Below are positions 16,259-23,864 of a stretch of DNA of 36,113 bases, one piece after another. This DNA is from Clostridia bacterium. GTDB taxonomy: Bacteria > Bacillota > Clostridia > Oscillospirales > SIG627. Each line of letters starts with the position of its first letter. Position 1 is the first letter of the stretch. Both the position numbers and the translations under genes were made by a program. The stretch is taken from contig JAFYLE010000045.1 of the NCBI GenBank assembly GCA_017537265.1, positions 1 to 36,113 of the forward strand, read 5' to 3'. The notes beneath the pieces are model-generated. The model did no database searches. It was given only the letters and a program-made list of their open reading frames with translations, and had not been told where the DNA came from.

Positions 16259-16757
16259 ACTTCAAATTGATCTTTGCTTTTTCGAACACTTTCATCAAAA
16301 GCGTGCCGACGACAATGCCGAACACTCCCTGCACGGCGTTTGCGGGGACGTTGACGAGCGAGGCGGAAAAACCATAGAGAAAGCCCTCGAACACGAGGTA
16401 ACCGAGCACCATCAAGACCTCTGCCAAAACACCGCTGAGGATTTGGGACGGCAGTTTTTTCATGCGCTTGTTCAAAAGGCCGAAGCCGTAAAACGCGACG
16501 AGCGCCATGAGTCCTTTGATGAGAAAGGTCGCGGGAGCGTACAGGGCGTAGCCCAAAAGCAAGTCTGCCAAAGCGCTTCCCAGCCCCGCGGCCAAGAAGC
16601 CGTACAACGGCGAAAGCGCAAAGCCCGCAAGCAGCACGACCGAATCGCCGAGATTGACGTAACCGTTCAGCGGAGACGGGACCTTGATGATCATAGTCGC
16701 CACACAGGCAAGTGCCGCAATGAGAGCGGCGTAAACAACTTTACGGATTCTGTTCAT
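16257..16757 (-). CDS. ECF transporter S component
   Basis: A 166-residue, very hydrophobic protein with about five or six membrane helices. It shows the S-component pattern of a short basic N-terminus (MNRIRKVVYAALIAALACVAT), followed by NLGDSVVLLAGFALSPLYG and a Gly/Ala-rich helix (FLAAGLGSALADLLLG). S components bind a vitamin or related micronutrient and share a separate ECF energising module, not present here. The substrate cannot be read from the sequence. It starts 14 nt after the GH3 stop, with AAGGAT before the ATG, so it is probably cotranscribed with the glycosidase. Confidence 0.85.
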   Translation of the reverse strand: MNRIRKVVYAALIAALACVATMIIKVPSPLNGYVNLGDSVVLLAGFALSPLYGFLAAGLGSALADLLLGYALYAPATFLIKGLMALVAFYGFGLLNKRMKKLPSQILSGVLAEVLMVLGYLVFEGFLYGFSASLVNVPANAVQGVFGIVVGTLLMKVFEKAKINLK

Positions 16758-16771
16758 AATTCCATCCTTAC

Positions 16772-18943
16772 TTACAATTCGATCTCGCAGGAGAGGTTCT
16801 CCACCAGAATGCGGTGGACCCCCTCGTTTTTGACGGTCTTCATATTTTCGTCAACGTAAGTGAAGTCCGCATCGGTGAGGGTAAACTCCACGGTCTTCTT
16901 CTCGCCGGGCTTCAGATTGACCTTTTCAAAGGCGCGCAATTTCTTGACGAACGGCGTAGTCGGGCAGTAGAGCATCTTCACGTACACGAGCACGCTCTCG
17001 TCAATTTCATAGCCGCCCGTGTTTTCCACGTCCACACAAACGGAAACGGTACCGTCCGCCGCCTTCTGCGCACGCAGATCGGTGTACTCCAGCGTGGTGT
17101 AAGAGAGACCGTAGCCGAAGGGATACCACGCATCGGGCGAGGCAAGCACGTAATCGCGGCCGGGAGAGGCAAGACTGCCGGGGCGCTTATAAAAGCCGCG
17201 CGCGGACACCTTGCAGTTGTAATAACACGGAATGTGACCCGCCGTCTGCGGCATGGACATGGAGAGCTTGGCGCTGGGCGTCTTGTCTCCGAAGATGAGG
17301 TTTGCAAACGCAGTGCCGCTCTGCTCGCCCGCACCCCAAGAGAACATGAAGGCGTTCACCCTCTCCACCTCGTTTTGAATGGTGAAGGGACGGCCCGCGT
17401 ACAGCACGAGCACGGTGGGCTTGCCGATCTCGGCGATCTCTTCAAACAGGCGTTTTTGCGAGGGCAGGAAGTTCAAGTCGTGTGCGTCGTAGCCCTCACC
17501 GCAGGTGATCTCATCGTGGCGGAACGCGCCGCCGCCGACACCGCCGCCGGTATCGGTACTGTCACCGAGGACCAAAAGGACCACGTCGGCTTCCTTTGCC
17601 GCCTGCACCGCCGCCGCGACGTCCTCGTCCGTGGTGGTGATGTGGTTGCAGCCGCGCGCGTAGATCACGCGGTCTTCGCCGAGGCGAGCTTTCATGCCGT
17701 CGAGGAAATCCACGCAAGCTTGCGTCTGGCCGACGTAATCGCCGAGGAAGCTGTCGCGCGCGTTGTTGCCGATGACGGCAATTTTGCCGATCTTCTTTTC
17801 GTCAAGCGGCAGAATGCCGTCGTTTTTCAACAGCAGGATGGACTCTTCGTCCATCTTGAGCGCGAGGTTCTTTGCCGCCTCAGTATGCATATTCGCTCTC
17901 GCTTCTCTGTCTGCATAGGGATTCTCAAAGAGGCCGAGCTCAAACTTCAAAATCAAAATACGGCGCACCGCCTCGTCAATGAGGGCAGCGTCGATCTCGC
18001 CGTTCTTCACCGCCTCGCGGAATTCAAGGCCGTAGCAGCGGGGGCTCGGCGCCTCAATATCCACACCCGCGCGAATGGCCTGTTTGCCTGCGGTAAGGTA
18101 GTCCTTGGCGGAATGTTGGAAGGTGTGCAGCATGTGCATGGCACCCCAGTCGGAAATAGTCGTGCCCGTAAAGCCAAGCTCGCCGCGCAAAAGGTCGCGC
18201 AAAAGACGCTTGGAGGCGTGCACGGGCTCCCCGTCCACTTCGTTGTAAGCAGGCATCACGGACTTCACGCCCGCATCAATGCATTTTTGGAACGGCTCCA
18301 CCATGACCTCGCGCAATTCGCGCTCGCCCACGTGATTGGGTGCCAGGTTGATACCGCCCTCCGGCACGCCGTAGGCAATGTAGTGCTTCGCGGTGGCGGC
18401 AACGCCCTCGTCCTGCACGCCCTTGACGTACTGCGCGCCGAGTTCGCCCGAGAGGTACGGGTCCTCGCCGTAGGTCTCCTGCGCTCTGCCCCATCTGGGA
18501 TCGCGGGGGATGTCCACGTTGGGCGCAAAGACCTGACGCACGCCGATGGCGCGGCACTCGCGGCCGATGACGCGTGCCATTTCGTAAATATTCTCACGGT
18601 TAAAGCTACCCGCAAGACCGATGCACTGCGGGAAGACCGTCGCACGCTTGTTGTAGAGGCCGTGCAGGGACTCAAACGCCATGATCAGCGGAATCCCAAG
18701 GCGGCTCTTTTCCAAAAAGTGCGCCTGAATTTTATCCAGCGCCTCCTCGTCCTCAAGGTTGTCCAGATTGCCGAAAGTGCCGGCGCGCATGGGCAGATCC
18801 TTGTCTGCCTTCACGTCGTCGCAAAGCACGTTGAGACGCTCGAAAAAGTGCATTTGGTCAATCTTTTCATCCAACGTCATGCGTGAGAGAAGATCCTCCA
18901 CACGCTCGCTGATCGGAAGCGATGCATTCTTATACTTTTCCAT
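16772..18943 (-). CDS. Glycoside hydrolase family 3 beta-glucosidase-like enzyme
   Basis: A 723-residue GH3 enzyme without a signal peptide, so probably cytoplasmic. The N-terminal TIM-barrel domain (1-320) has APNVDIPRDPRWGRAQETYGEDP, KHYIAYG and the nucleophile motif SDWGAMH (D265). The alpha/beta sandwich domain (about 370-590) carries the acid/base region, and a fibronectin III-like domain fills the C-terminus ('KKLRAFEKVNLKPGEKKTV'). The layout resembles BglX. It likely cleaves beta-glucosides or xylosides taken up from plant material; exact specificity is not evident. The start at 18943 (MEKYKNASLP) has only a modest AGGTG site; upstream in-frame sequence has no homology. Confidence 0.92.
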   Translation of the reverse strand: MEKYKNASLPISERVEDLLSRMTLDEKIDQMHFFERLNVLCDDVKADKDLPMRAGTFGNLDNLEDEEALDKIQAHFLEKSRLGIPLIMAFESLHGLYNKRATVFPQCIGLAGSFNRENIYEMARVIGRECRAIGVRQVFAPNVDIPRDPRWGRAQETYGEDPYLSGELGAQYVKGVQDEGVAATAKHYIAYGVPEGGINLAPNHVGERELREVMVEPFQKCIDAGVKSVMPAYNEVDGEPVHASKRLLRDLLRGELGFTGTTISDWGAMHMLHTFQHSAKDYLTAGKQAIRAGVDIEAPSPRCYGLEFREAVKNGEIDAALIDEAVRRILILKFELGLFENPYADREARANMHTEAAKNLALKMDEESILLLKNDGILPLDEKKIGKIAVIGNNARDSFLGDYVGQTQACVDFLDGMKARLGEDRVIYARGCNHITTTDEDVAAAVQAAKEADVVLLVLGDSTDTGGGVGGGAFRHDEITCGEGYDAHDLNFLPSQKRLFEEIAEIGKPTVLVLYAGRPFTIQNEVERVNAFMFSWGAGEQSGTAFANLIFGDKTPSAKLSMSMPQTAGHIPCYYNCKVSARGFYKRPGSLASPGRDYVLASPDAWYPFGYGLSYTTLEYTDLRAQKAADGTVSVCVDVENTGGYEIDESVLVYVKMLYCPTTPFVKKLRAFEKVNLKPGEKKTVEFTLTDADFTYVDENMKTVKNEGVHRILVENLSCEIEL

Positions 18944-18987
18944 AAAACACCTGTTGAACATGGTTTCGTAACACGGCTCATTCCCGC

Positions 18988-19046
18988 TTTTTGCATTGTA
19001 TCTCAGCCGTTTTTTGCATTGTAACACCAAAAAGAAAAAATAACAA
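18988..19046 (-). promoter_or_regulatory. Candidate promoter and direct-repeat site of the GH3 gene
   Basis: A 13-bp direct repeat, TTTTTGCATTGTA on the plus strand, occurs at 18988-19000 and 19011-19023, 23 bp apart. On the minus strand TTGTTA (19046-19041), 17 bp and TACAAT (19023-19018) form a possible promoter whose -10 lies in one repeat copy. The repeat pair may be a regulator site or duplicated -10 elements. Confidence 0.4.
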
Positions 19047-19059
19047 GTTCCAAAAGAAA

Positions 19060-19087
19060 AAATTGCCCCGCAAATGCGGGGCAATTT
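19060..19087 (-). terminator. Terminator upstream of the GH3 gene
   Basis: AAATTGCCCCGC / GCGGGGCAATTT stem, loop of four, then TTTTTTCTTTT on the minus strand. It would end transcripts from the J-protein gene (stop at 19303) or from an RNA made within 19088-19230. Confidence 0.85.
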
Positions 19088-19302
19088 AGACACTGCTCTT
19101 CCACCCGATCTTTCCTCAAACCTTCCGTTGCAAAAAAGTTGCAAAATCGCTTTCGGAATGGTGTCGGGTGGTTTTTAGTGCGTTTTTATGGCTGTTTTTG
19201 CGTTGTTTTATCTCCATTATCCACATTATACCGTCAAAGTGGTGTCAAAAGTGGTGTCACAAAATATGACTAAAAGCTTTTAAGTGTAACGTGTTTTTTA
19301 GA
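19088..19302 (-). other. Non-coding stretch with long-range stem and GTGGTGTCA repeats
   Basis: No gene is evident. CCACCCGA (near 19101) and TCGGGTGG (near 19165) can pair, with TTCCG and CGGAA nested inside and two copies of the palindrome TTGCAA in the loop. A TATAAT on the minus strand (complement of 19225-19230) lacks a good -35. GTGGTGTCA occurs at 19239-19247 and 19251-19259, 12 bp apart. It could be the 3' untranslated region of the J-protein gene, or a small RNA ending at the 19060-19087 terminator. Confidence 0.35.
19233..19247 (+). repeat. Left copy of imperfect 15-bp direct repeat flanking the J-protein gene
   Basis: GTCAAAGTGGTGTCA here and GTCAAAGTGTTGTTA at 20118-20132 agree at 13 of 15 positions, in the same orientation, on each side of the AT-rich J-protein gene. 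Confidence 0.4.
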
Positions 19303-20079
19303 TTAATTAAAATCTTCTGCATCAATGATCTTTTCACTAAAGTTTCCGTCACTCACAGGTGTTAATGTATATTCCCATGTATACTGTGTAAAATCACATA
19401 TCTCATCATCCATTGAGTAACTGGTTTTTTCTCCAAATAGTTTACTCAGCCCATACCAATTCTTACCTGATGCAAAGTATACATACAAATATTCTGAAGG
19501 AACCCCTACAGTAACTGTATCTCCAGCTCTAACATAAAAGCTTAACCTCGTCACACCGCTCGCTGTCTTAAGTTTTACTATACATGACTCACTATGTGGT
19601 GCCGTAACTGTAATTTCTGATTCGTTGTAATATTCCTTTCCCTGTAAAACCTCTCCCGTTCTTGGAATAATGACATTAGCAGGTGGTGATTCCTTAGGCT
19701 CGCTATCAAATACACCTGCATCATCCATTATCATTAGCCCGATAGGAACGCAGAGCACTACCAAAATAATAAGAATAGGTTTTATTTTATCCCAAACGGA
19801 GAAAGTTTTTTTGGGGGGAGTTTTTTGTTGGTGGTCTTTCTGCGTTTGGAAGTTTTGCTGTTGTGTTTGGTATTTTAGCAGATTATCATATTCGTTGCGT
19901 AAAGTAGAGGATGAAAGTACTCGATATGCCTCATTTATTTGTTGCATTTTATGCGTTGCATAGGCTTTGTCACCTTGATAGAGATCGGGGTGATATTGTT
20001 TTGCTAATGCTTTATATGCCGCTTGTATTATTTCTGGCGATGCTGTAGGTACAACTTGCAAGGTGTCATAATGTGTCAT
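19303..20079 (-). CDS. Membrane-anchored J-domain protein with C-terminal beta-rich domain
   Basis: A 258-residue protein. Residues 2-66 form a J domain with the HPD motif at 30-32 and the helix IV residues (NEAYRVLSS) behind it, so it can stimulate an Hsp70 (DnaK). A Gln-rich stretch (71-86, QTQQQNFQTQK) links it to one transmembrane helix (about 101-118). The remaining ~140 residues would face outside if the J domain is cytoplasmic. They look beta-rich ('SESCIVKLKTASG', 'LSFYVRAGDTVTVGVP') and are not a DnaJ substrate domain that I recognise. Base composition is clearly more AT-rich than both neighbours and the gene stands alone, which suggests acquisition. GAGG lies before the ATG. It is not the housekeeping DnaJ. 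Confidence 0.8.
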   Translation of the reverse strand: MTHYDTLQVVPTASPEIIQAAYKALAKQYHPDLYQGDKAYATHKMQQINEAYRVLSSSTLRNEYDNLLKYQTQQQNFQTQKDHQQKTPPKKTFSVWDKIKPILIILVVLCVPIGLMIMDDAGVFDSEPKESPPANVIIPRTGEVLQGKEYYNESEITVTAPHSESCIVKLKTASGVTRLSFYVRAGDTVTVGVPSEYLYVYFASGKNWYGLSKLFGEKTSYSMDDEICDFTQYTWEYTLTPVSDGNFSEKIIDAEDFN

Positions 20080-20117
20080 AAAATACCTCTTTTTATGTTG
20101 TTACGATTCAAACTGTT

Positions 20118-20132
20118 GTCAAAGTGTTGTTA
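20118..20132 (+). repeat. Right copy of imperfect 15-bp direct repeat flanking the J-protein gene
   Basis: Partner of 19233-19247. It lies inside a nested dyad (ACTGTTG ... CAACAGT, with TGTTG / CAACA inside, 20113-20150). On the minus strand TTGACA (20122-20117) could be the -35 of the J-protein gene, but no good -10 follows at 17 bp. Confidence 0.4.
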
Positions 20133-20150
20133 CCCAACATAGCCAACAGT

Positions 20151-20190
20151 GCAAAAAGTGGCTTGGAATAAGGCTTCCAAGCCACTTAAA
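20151..20190 (-). terminator. Terminator of the GMP synthetase gene
   Basis: A 13-bp perfect stem (AAGTGGCTTGGAA / TTCCAAGCCACTT) followed by TTTTT on the minus strand, just after the stop at 20203. Confidence 0.88.
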
Positions 20191-20202
20191 AACCTTATTG
20201 TA

Positions 20203-21204
20203 TTATTCCCACTCGATGGTGCCGGTGGGCTTCGGAGTGAGGTCGTAGAGCACGCGGTTGATGCCCTCGACTTCGCTCGTGATGCGATCCGTGACCTTGT
20301 GAAGTACGGGATACGGGATCTCCTCGATGGTGGCGGTCATGGCGTCGGTGGTATTGACCGCGCGGATGATGGCGGGCCAGCCCTCGTAACGCATTTCGTC
20401 CTTGACGCCGACGGACTTGATGTCCGGAATGGAGATGAAGTACTGCCAGACGTGCTCGGCAAGGCCGGAGAGGTCGAATTCTTCACGCAGGATGGCGTCC
20501 GCCTCGCGCAGGGCGTGCAGACGGTCACGGGTGATGGCGCCGAGGCAACGCACGCCGAGACCCGGGCCCGGGACGGGCTGACGGTAGACCATGGCATGCG
20601 GCAGGCCGAGTGCCTCACCGACCACGCGCACTTCGTCCTTGAAGAGGAGCTTGACGGGCTCGACAAGTTCCATTGCCATTTCGTCGGGCAGACCGCCGAC
20701 GTTGTGGTGGGACTTGACCGGTTTGCCGCTTTCCGCGGCCTTGATGCTCTCTAAAATATCGGGGTAGATGGTGCCTTGAGCCAAGAAGGAGATACCGGAG
20801 AGTTTTGCCGCCTCTTCATCAAAGACCTTGATGAACTCGCCGCCGATGATCTTGCGCTTCTTCTCGGGGTCGGAAACGCCCTCCAAAAGGTTCAAAAAGC
20901 GGTCGGTCGCGTCCACGTACACGAGGTTTGCGTCCAGTTCCTTGCCGAAGACCTCGATGACGGCCTCGCTCTCGCCCTTGCGCATGAGTCCATGGTTGAC
21001 GTGCACGCACACGAGCTGACGGCCGATGGCGCGAATGAGCAGCGCCGCGACCACGGAGGAGTCCACGCCGCCGGAGAGGGCAAGCAACACCTTTCCGTCG
21101 CCGACCTGCTCTCGCACGAGTTTTACCTGCTCTTCAATGAACGCCTCCGCCTGTGCGAGAGTCGTGATGCGTTCCATGTTTTCCGGTCTTCTTGCAAATT
21201 CCAT
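20203..21204 (-). CDS. guaA: GMP synthase ATP-pyrophosphatase subunit (GuaA without glutaminase domain)
   Basis: This enzyme aminates XMP to GMP with ATP. The 333-residue protein covers only the synthetase half: PP-loop SGGVDSS (44-50), HVNHGLMRKGE, DATDRFL, KIIGGEFIKVF, AQGTIYPD, KSHHNVGGLP, PGPGLGVR and the C-terminal PKPTGTIEWE. The class I glutamine amidotransferase domain (~200 residues with a catalytic Cys) that precedes this part in standard bacterial GuaA is absent, and no such gene lies next to it. It may use free ammonia or pair with a separate glutaminase, as in archaea. The start at 21204 is chosen for AGGGGGA five bases upstream; a further ATG is at 21177. Confidence 0.9.
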   Translation of the reverse strand: MEFARRPENMERITTLAQAEAFIEEQVKLVREQVGDGKVLLALSGGVDSSVVAALLIRAIGRQLVCVHVNHGLMRKGESEAVIEVFGKELDANLVYVDATDRFLNLLEGVSDPEKKRKIIGGEFIKVFDEEAAKLSGISFLAQGTIYPDILESIKAAESGKPVKSHHNVGGLPDEMAMELVEPVKLLFKDEVRVVGEALGLPHAMVYRQPVPGPGLGVRCLGAITRDRLHALREADAILREEFDLSGLAEHVWQYFISIPDIKSVGVKDEMRYEGWPAIIRAVNTTDAMTATIEEIPYPVLHKVTDRITSEVEGINRVLYDLTPKPTGTIEWE

Positions 21205-21242
21205 AAAAATCCCCCTGAAAATCAAATTGAAATTCTGTGTTT

Positions 21243-21271
21243 AGTATAATGAAAAAAGGTACGGTTGTAAA
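21243..21271 (-). promoter_or_regulatory. Promoter of the GMP synthetase gene
   Basis: On the minus strand, TTTACA (21271-21266), 17 bp, TATACT (21248-21243). Confidence 0.6.
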
Positions 21272-21278
21272 GAGAAAA

Positions 21279-21311
21279 AATGCATGCGGCGCGCAAAAAT
21301 TTGCGCGCCGC
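21279..21311 (-). terminator. Terminator of the hydratase gene
   Basis: GCGGCGCGCAAA / TTTGCGCGCCGC stem (21286-21297, 21300-21311), then ATGCATTTTTT on the minus strand; 7 nt past the stop. Confidence 0.8.
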
Positions 21312-21317
21312 AAAGCG

Positions 21318-23594
21318 TTAGTTTTTGTAGAAATTGATCAAACAGCCGTCCAGAAGAATTTGACGCTCCTCATCGGAGAGCGCGCCGAGTTTTCCGCTGT
21401 AACGCTCGCCGGTCAGTTTGCCGTCCTTTGAAGTGCGCAACACGAAGAAATCCACGCACTCGCGTTTCTCTTCGATCGCCGCGCGCGCGTCCTCAAACAG
21501 CACCCAGTCGCCGATCTCAAAGACATTCTCCTCCACGACCACAGGCAGCATGCCCCAGTTGATGAGGTTGGAACGGTACCGTTTGGTGGCGTAGGCACGG
21601 GCAAAGTTCGCCTGACCGCCAAGCACCTTCTGACAGCTTGCCGCCTGCTCGCGCGCACTTCCGTCGCCGGGACAGTTGGCAAAAATAGCACTGCCGAGCA
21701 CCGTCGTCTTGGGATCGAAGCCCGCGACGAGGCCCTTGGCGGCGTCGTACACGTCCTTCAATTCTCCAAGCACCTCCACGGGGCAGGTCATTGCCGCGCG
21801 GGCGCGTTCCGCCTCGCGCACCGAAAGGGCGCGCGGAACGTAATCGGGGTCGCGGCGGGACAGAGCAAGGCGAGAGAGTTTTTCGGGGTTGGAGCGCAAA
21901 GACGAGGACTCGCCCGAGGGAAGGAGTTCGTCCGTGGTGGTCACCTCGTCCTCAATGACGCTTGCGATCTTGACAAGCAGATTGTCGGAGAGCGCGGGCT
22001 GGTCGGGCCAGTCGGTGATGTTCGGGCCGATGACGAGCTTCTCGTCCTTCAAGGGCTTGCCGAAACCGCGATAGACCTTCTTCTCGTACACGCTTGCGTC
22101 AAAGTCGAAGGCGGGGATCTCATCGGAATAGTCCAAGGTGTCCGCCGCGGTCAGGACGCCGCCCATCTTCACGGTGGCGGCAATGGAGCGCGCATCCATG
22201 AGGGCAACGGAAGAGATCTGCCCTTCACCGGGCTTGGCGCCCTCGCGCATCGGGAAGTTGCGCGTGGTGTGGCGGATGGAGAAGCCGCGGTTTTGCGGAG
22301 TGTCGCCCGCGCCGAAGCAGGGACCGCAAAAAGCGGTCTTCAGAACGATGCCGGACTCCATCAGGCGGGCGGAAACGCCCTTGCGCGCCATATCGAGCGC
22401 GATGGGCATGGATCCGGGATAGAAGGAAGCGGAAAGATTGTTCGGCGCACAGCCTTCCAAAATGTTGGCGCAAACGGCGAGGTTCTCAAAACTGCCGCCC
22501 GCACAGCCCGCAACGATGGCCTGATCCACGAGGAACTTGCCGTCAACGAGCTTGTCCAAAAGTCCCAGCTCGTGCGCGTTTGCACCGAGGGATTCGCGTG
22601 CGCGTTTTTCCGTCTCGTTTAAGATATCCGCCGTATTGGCAGAAAATTCGCGAATGGTGTACGCATTGGAGGGGTGGAAGGGCAGCGCGATCATCGGCTC
22701 CACCTCGGAGAGGTCAAGCACGATGGCGCCGTCGTAAAGTGCGGCGGGCGCGGGGCGCATCTCACGGTACTGTTCCCCACGGCCGAGGGTTGTCATGAAC
22801 TCGCGCGTCGTCTCGTCCGTCACCCAGATACTGGAAAGACAGGTGGTCTCCGTCGTCATAACGTCAATGCCGCTTCTGTATTCCATGGAAAGATTCTTGA
22901 CGCCCTCGCCCACGAATTCCATGATCTTGTTCTTCACAAAGCCCTTTTCATAGGTCGCGCCGATGATGGCAAGCGCAACGTCCTGCGGGCCGACGCCGTG
23001 GCGCGGCTCACCCTTGAGGTACACGCAGATGACCTCCGGCGGGGTGATGTCCCAAGTGCGGCCGAGCAATTGCTTTGCAAGTTCCGGCCCGCCCTCGCCC
23101 ACGCCGAGCGTGCCGAAAGCACCGTAGCGGGTGTGGCTGTCACTGCCGAGGAGCATGCGACCGGGGGCCGCCTCACACTCGCGCATATAAGAATGGATGA
23201 CTGCCAAATGCGGCGGGACGAACTCGCCGCCGAACTTCTTTGCCGCGGACAGACCAAAGGCGTGGTCGTCCTCGTTGATGGTGCCGCCGACGGCACACAG
23301 AGAGTTGTGGCAGTTGGTCAGTATGTACTTGACGGGAAACTCCGTAAGCCCCGAGGCACGCGCGGTCTGAATAATGCCGACGTAGGTGATGTCGTGGCTC
23401 GTCAGCGCGTCAAACTTCACGCGGAGAAGAGAGGGGTCCGCGGTCGTGTCGTGTGCGGAAAGCACGCTGTAAGCCATGGTGCCCGCGCGGGTCGGCTCGC
23501 CGTATCGGGCGGCGAGAAGTTCGTACTCTTCCCCCTCGCAAGGGACAAGGGTATTAGAATCAAACAATGCAATTTTGGTGTTTTTGAGTTCCAT
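21318..23594 (-). CDS. Aconitase-superfamily hydratase, YbhJ-like
   Basis: A 758-residue [4Fe-4S] hydro-lyase homologue. The SDSHTR motif (151-156) and the three cluster cysteines, C364 in AGCAGGSFENL and C423/C426 in CGPCFGAGDTPQN, are present. A C-terminal swivelling domain follows ('GSAIFANCPGDGSAREQAA', 'YATKRYRSNLINWGMLP'). Size and motif style are closer to the uncharacterised YbhJ-type hydratases than to citric-acid-cycle aconitase A (~890), so citrate activity should not be assumed. The start at 23594 (MELKNTKIALFD) has GAGG upstream. No linked citrate-synthase or isocitrate dehydrogenase gene is visible. It would need Fe-S clusters, which the isc operon in the same window can supply. 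Confidence 0.85.
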   Translation of the reverse strand: MELKNTKIALFDSNTLVPCEGEEYELLAARYGEPTRAGTMAYSVLSAHDTTADPSLLRVKFDALTSHDITYVGIIQTARASGLTEFPVKYILTNCHNSLCAVGGTINEDDHAFGLSAAKKFGGEFVPPHLAVIHSYMRECEAAPGRMLLGSDSHTRYGAFGTLGVGEGGPELAKQLLGRTWDITPPEVICVYLKGEPRHGVGPQDVALAIIGATYEKGFVKNKIMEFVGEGVKNLSMEYRSGIDVMTTETTCLSSIWVTDETTREFMTTLGRGEQYREMRPAPAALYDGAIVLDLSEVEPMIALPFHPSNAYTIREFSANTADILNETEKRARESLGANAHELGLLDKLVDGKFLVDQAIVAGCAGGSFENLAVCANILEGCAPNNLSASFYPGSMPIALDMARKGVSARLMESGIVLKTAFCGPCFGAGDTPQNRGFSIRHTTRNFPMREGAKPGEGQISSVALMDARSIAATVKMGGVLTAADTLDYSDEIPAFDFDASVYEKKVYRGFGKPLKDEKLVIGPNITDWPDQPALSDNLLVKIASVIEDEVTTTDELLPSGESSSLRSNPEKLSRLALSRRDPDYVPRALSVREAERARAAMTCPVEVLGELKDVYDAAKGLVAGFDPKTTVLGSAIFANCPGDGSAREQAASCQKVLGGQANFARAYATKRYRSNLINWGMLPVVVEENVFEIGDWVLFEDARAAIEEKRECVDFFVLRTSKDGKLTGERYSGKLGALSDEERQILLDGCLINFYKN

Positions 23595-23673
23595 AAAACG
23601 CCTCACAAAAAACAGATTGTGCTCATTGTAGCAGAAAAGCCGCTTTTTTTCAATGCGAACGCGAAAAAAACTC

Positions 23674-23702
23674 TTGATTTTTTGCAAACCCTCGTGTATA
23701 AT
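23674..23702 (+). promoter_or_regulatory. Promoter of tRNA-Ser
   Basis: TTGATT (23674-23679), 17 bp, TATAAT (23697-23702), starting the tRNA transcript some 15 nt before its 5' end. Confidence 0.75.
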
Positions 23703-23725
23703 GTGCCTTGCGACCAAAATAGCAC

Positions 23726-23817
23726 GGAGAGATGGCTGAGCTGGTCGAAGGCGCACGATTGGAAATCGTGTAGGCGTTAATAGCGTCTCGAGGGTTCGAA
23801 TCCCTCTCTCTCCGCCA
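23726..23817 (+). tRNA. tRNA-Ser (anticodon GGA)
   Basis: A 92-nt class II tRNA with encoded CCA. The acceptor stem is GGAGAGA / TCTCTCC with discriminator G. The anticodon loop TTGGAAA sits between CACGA and TCGTG, giving anticodon GGA (reads UCC and UCU). A long variable arm follows, then the GGGTTCGAATCCC T arm. The last 21 bases are repeated exactly at 25275-25295, so this gene is the probable insertion target for the cassettes that follow. Confidence 0.97.
23797..23817 (+). repeat. Attachment-like repeat, copy A (3' end of tRNA-Ser)
   Basis: From CGAATCCC to the CCA end of the tRNA; identical over 21 bp to 25275-25295, 1478 bp away. Direct duplication of a tRNA 3' end is the usual mark of site-specific integration. 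Confidence 0.7.
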
Positions 23818-23820
23818 ACA

Positions 23821-23862
23821 AAAAAAGAACCTTTGTCTACCAAGACAAAGGTTCTTTTTTTG
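23821..23862 (+). terminator. Terminator of tRNA-Ser, at the start of cassette 1
   Basis: An 18-bp stem (23821-23838 with 23843-23860), loop ACCA, then T. It shares position, A/T ends and the loop region TTTGTCTACCAA with the terminator at 25296-25338, although the stems differ. Confidence 0.9.
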
Positions 23863-23864
23863 AA

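Noticed and set aside
16814-18886. 690-codon plus-strand frame opposite the GH3 gene
   Set aside because: The minus frame shows complete GH3 motifs. The plus frame is His/Val/Arg-rich antisense without a ribosome site.
19091-19115. Resemblance to a sequencing-adapter end (GCTCTTCC followed shortly by GATCT)
   Set aside because: Four extra bases interrupt the match, flanking bases do not fit an adapter, and the CCACCCGA part pairs with a site 60 bp away. Chance is the better explanation.
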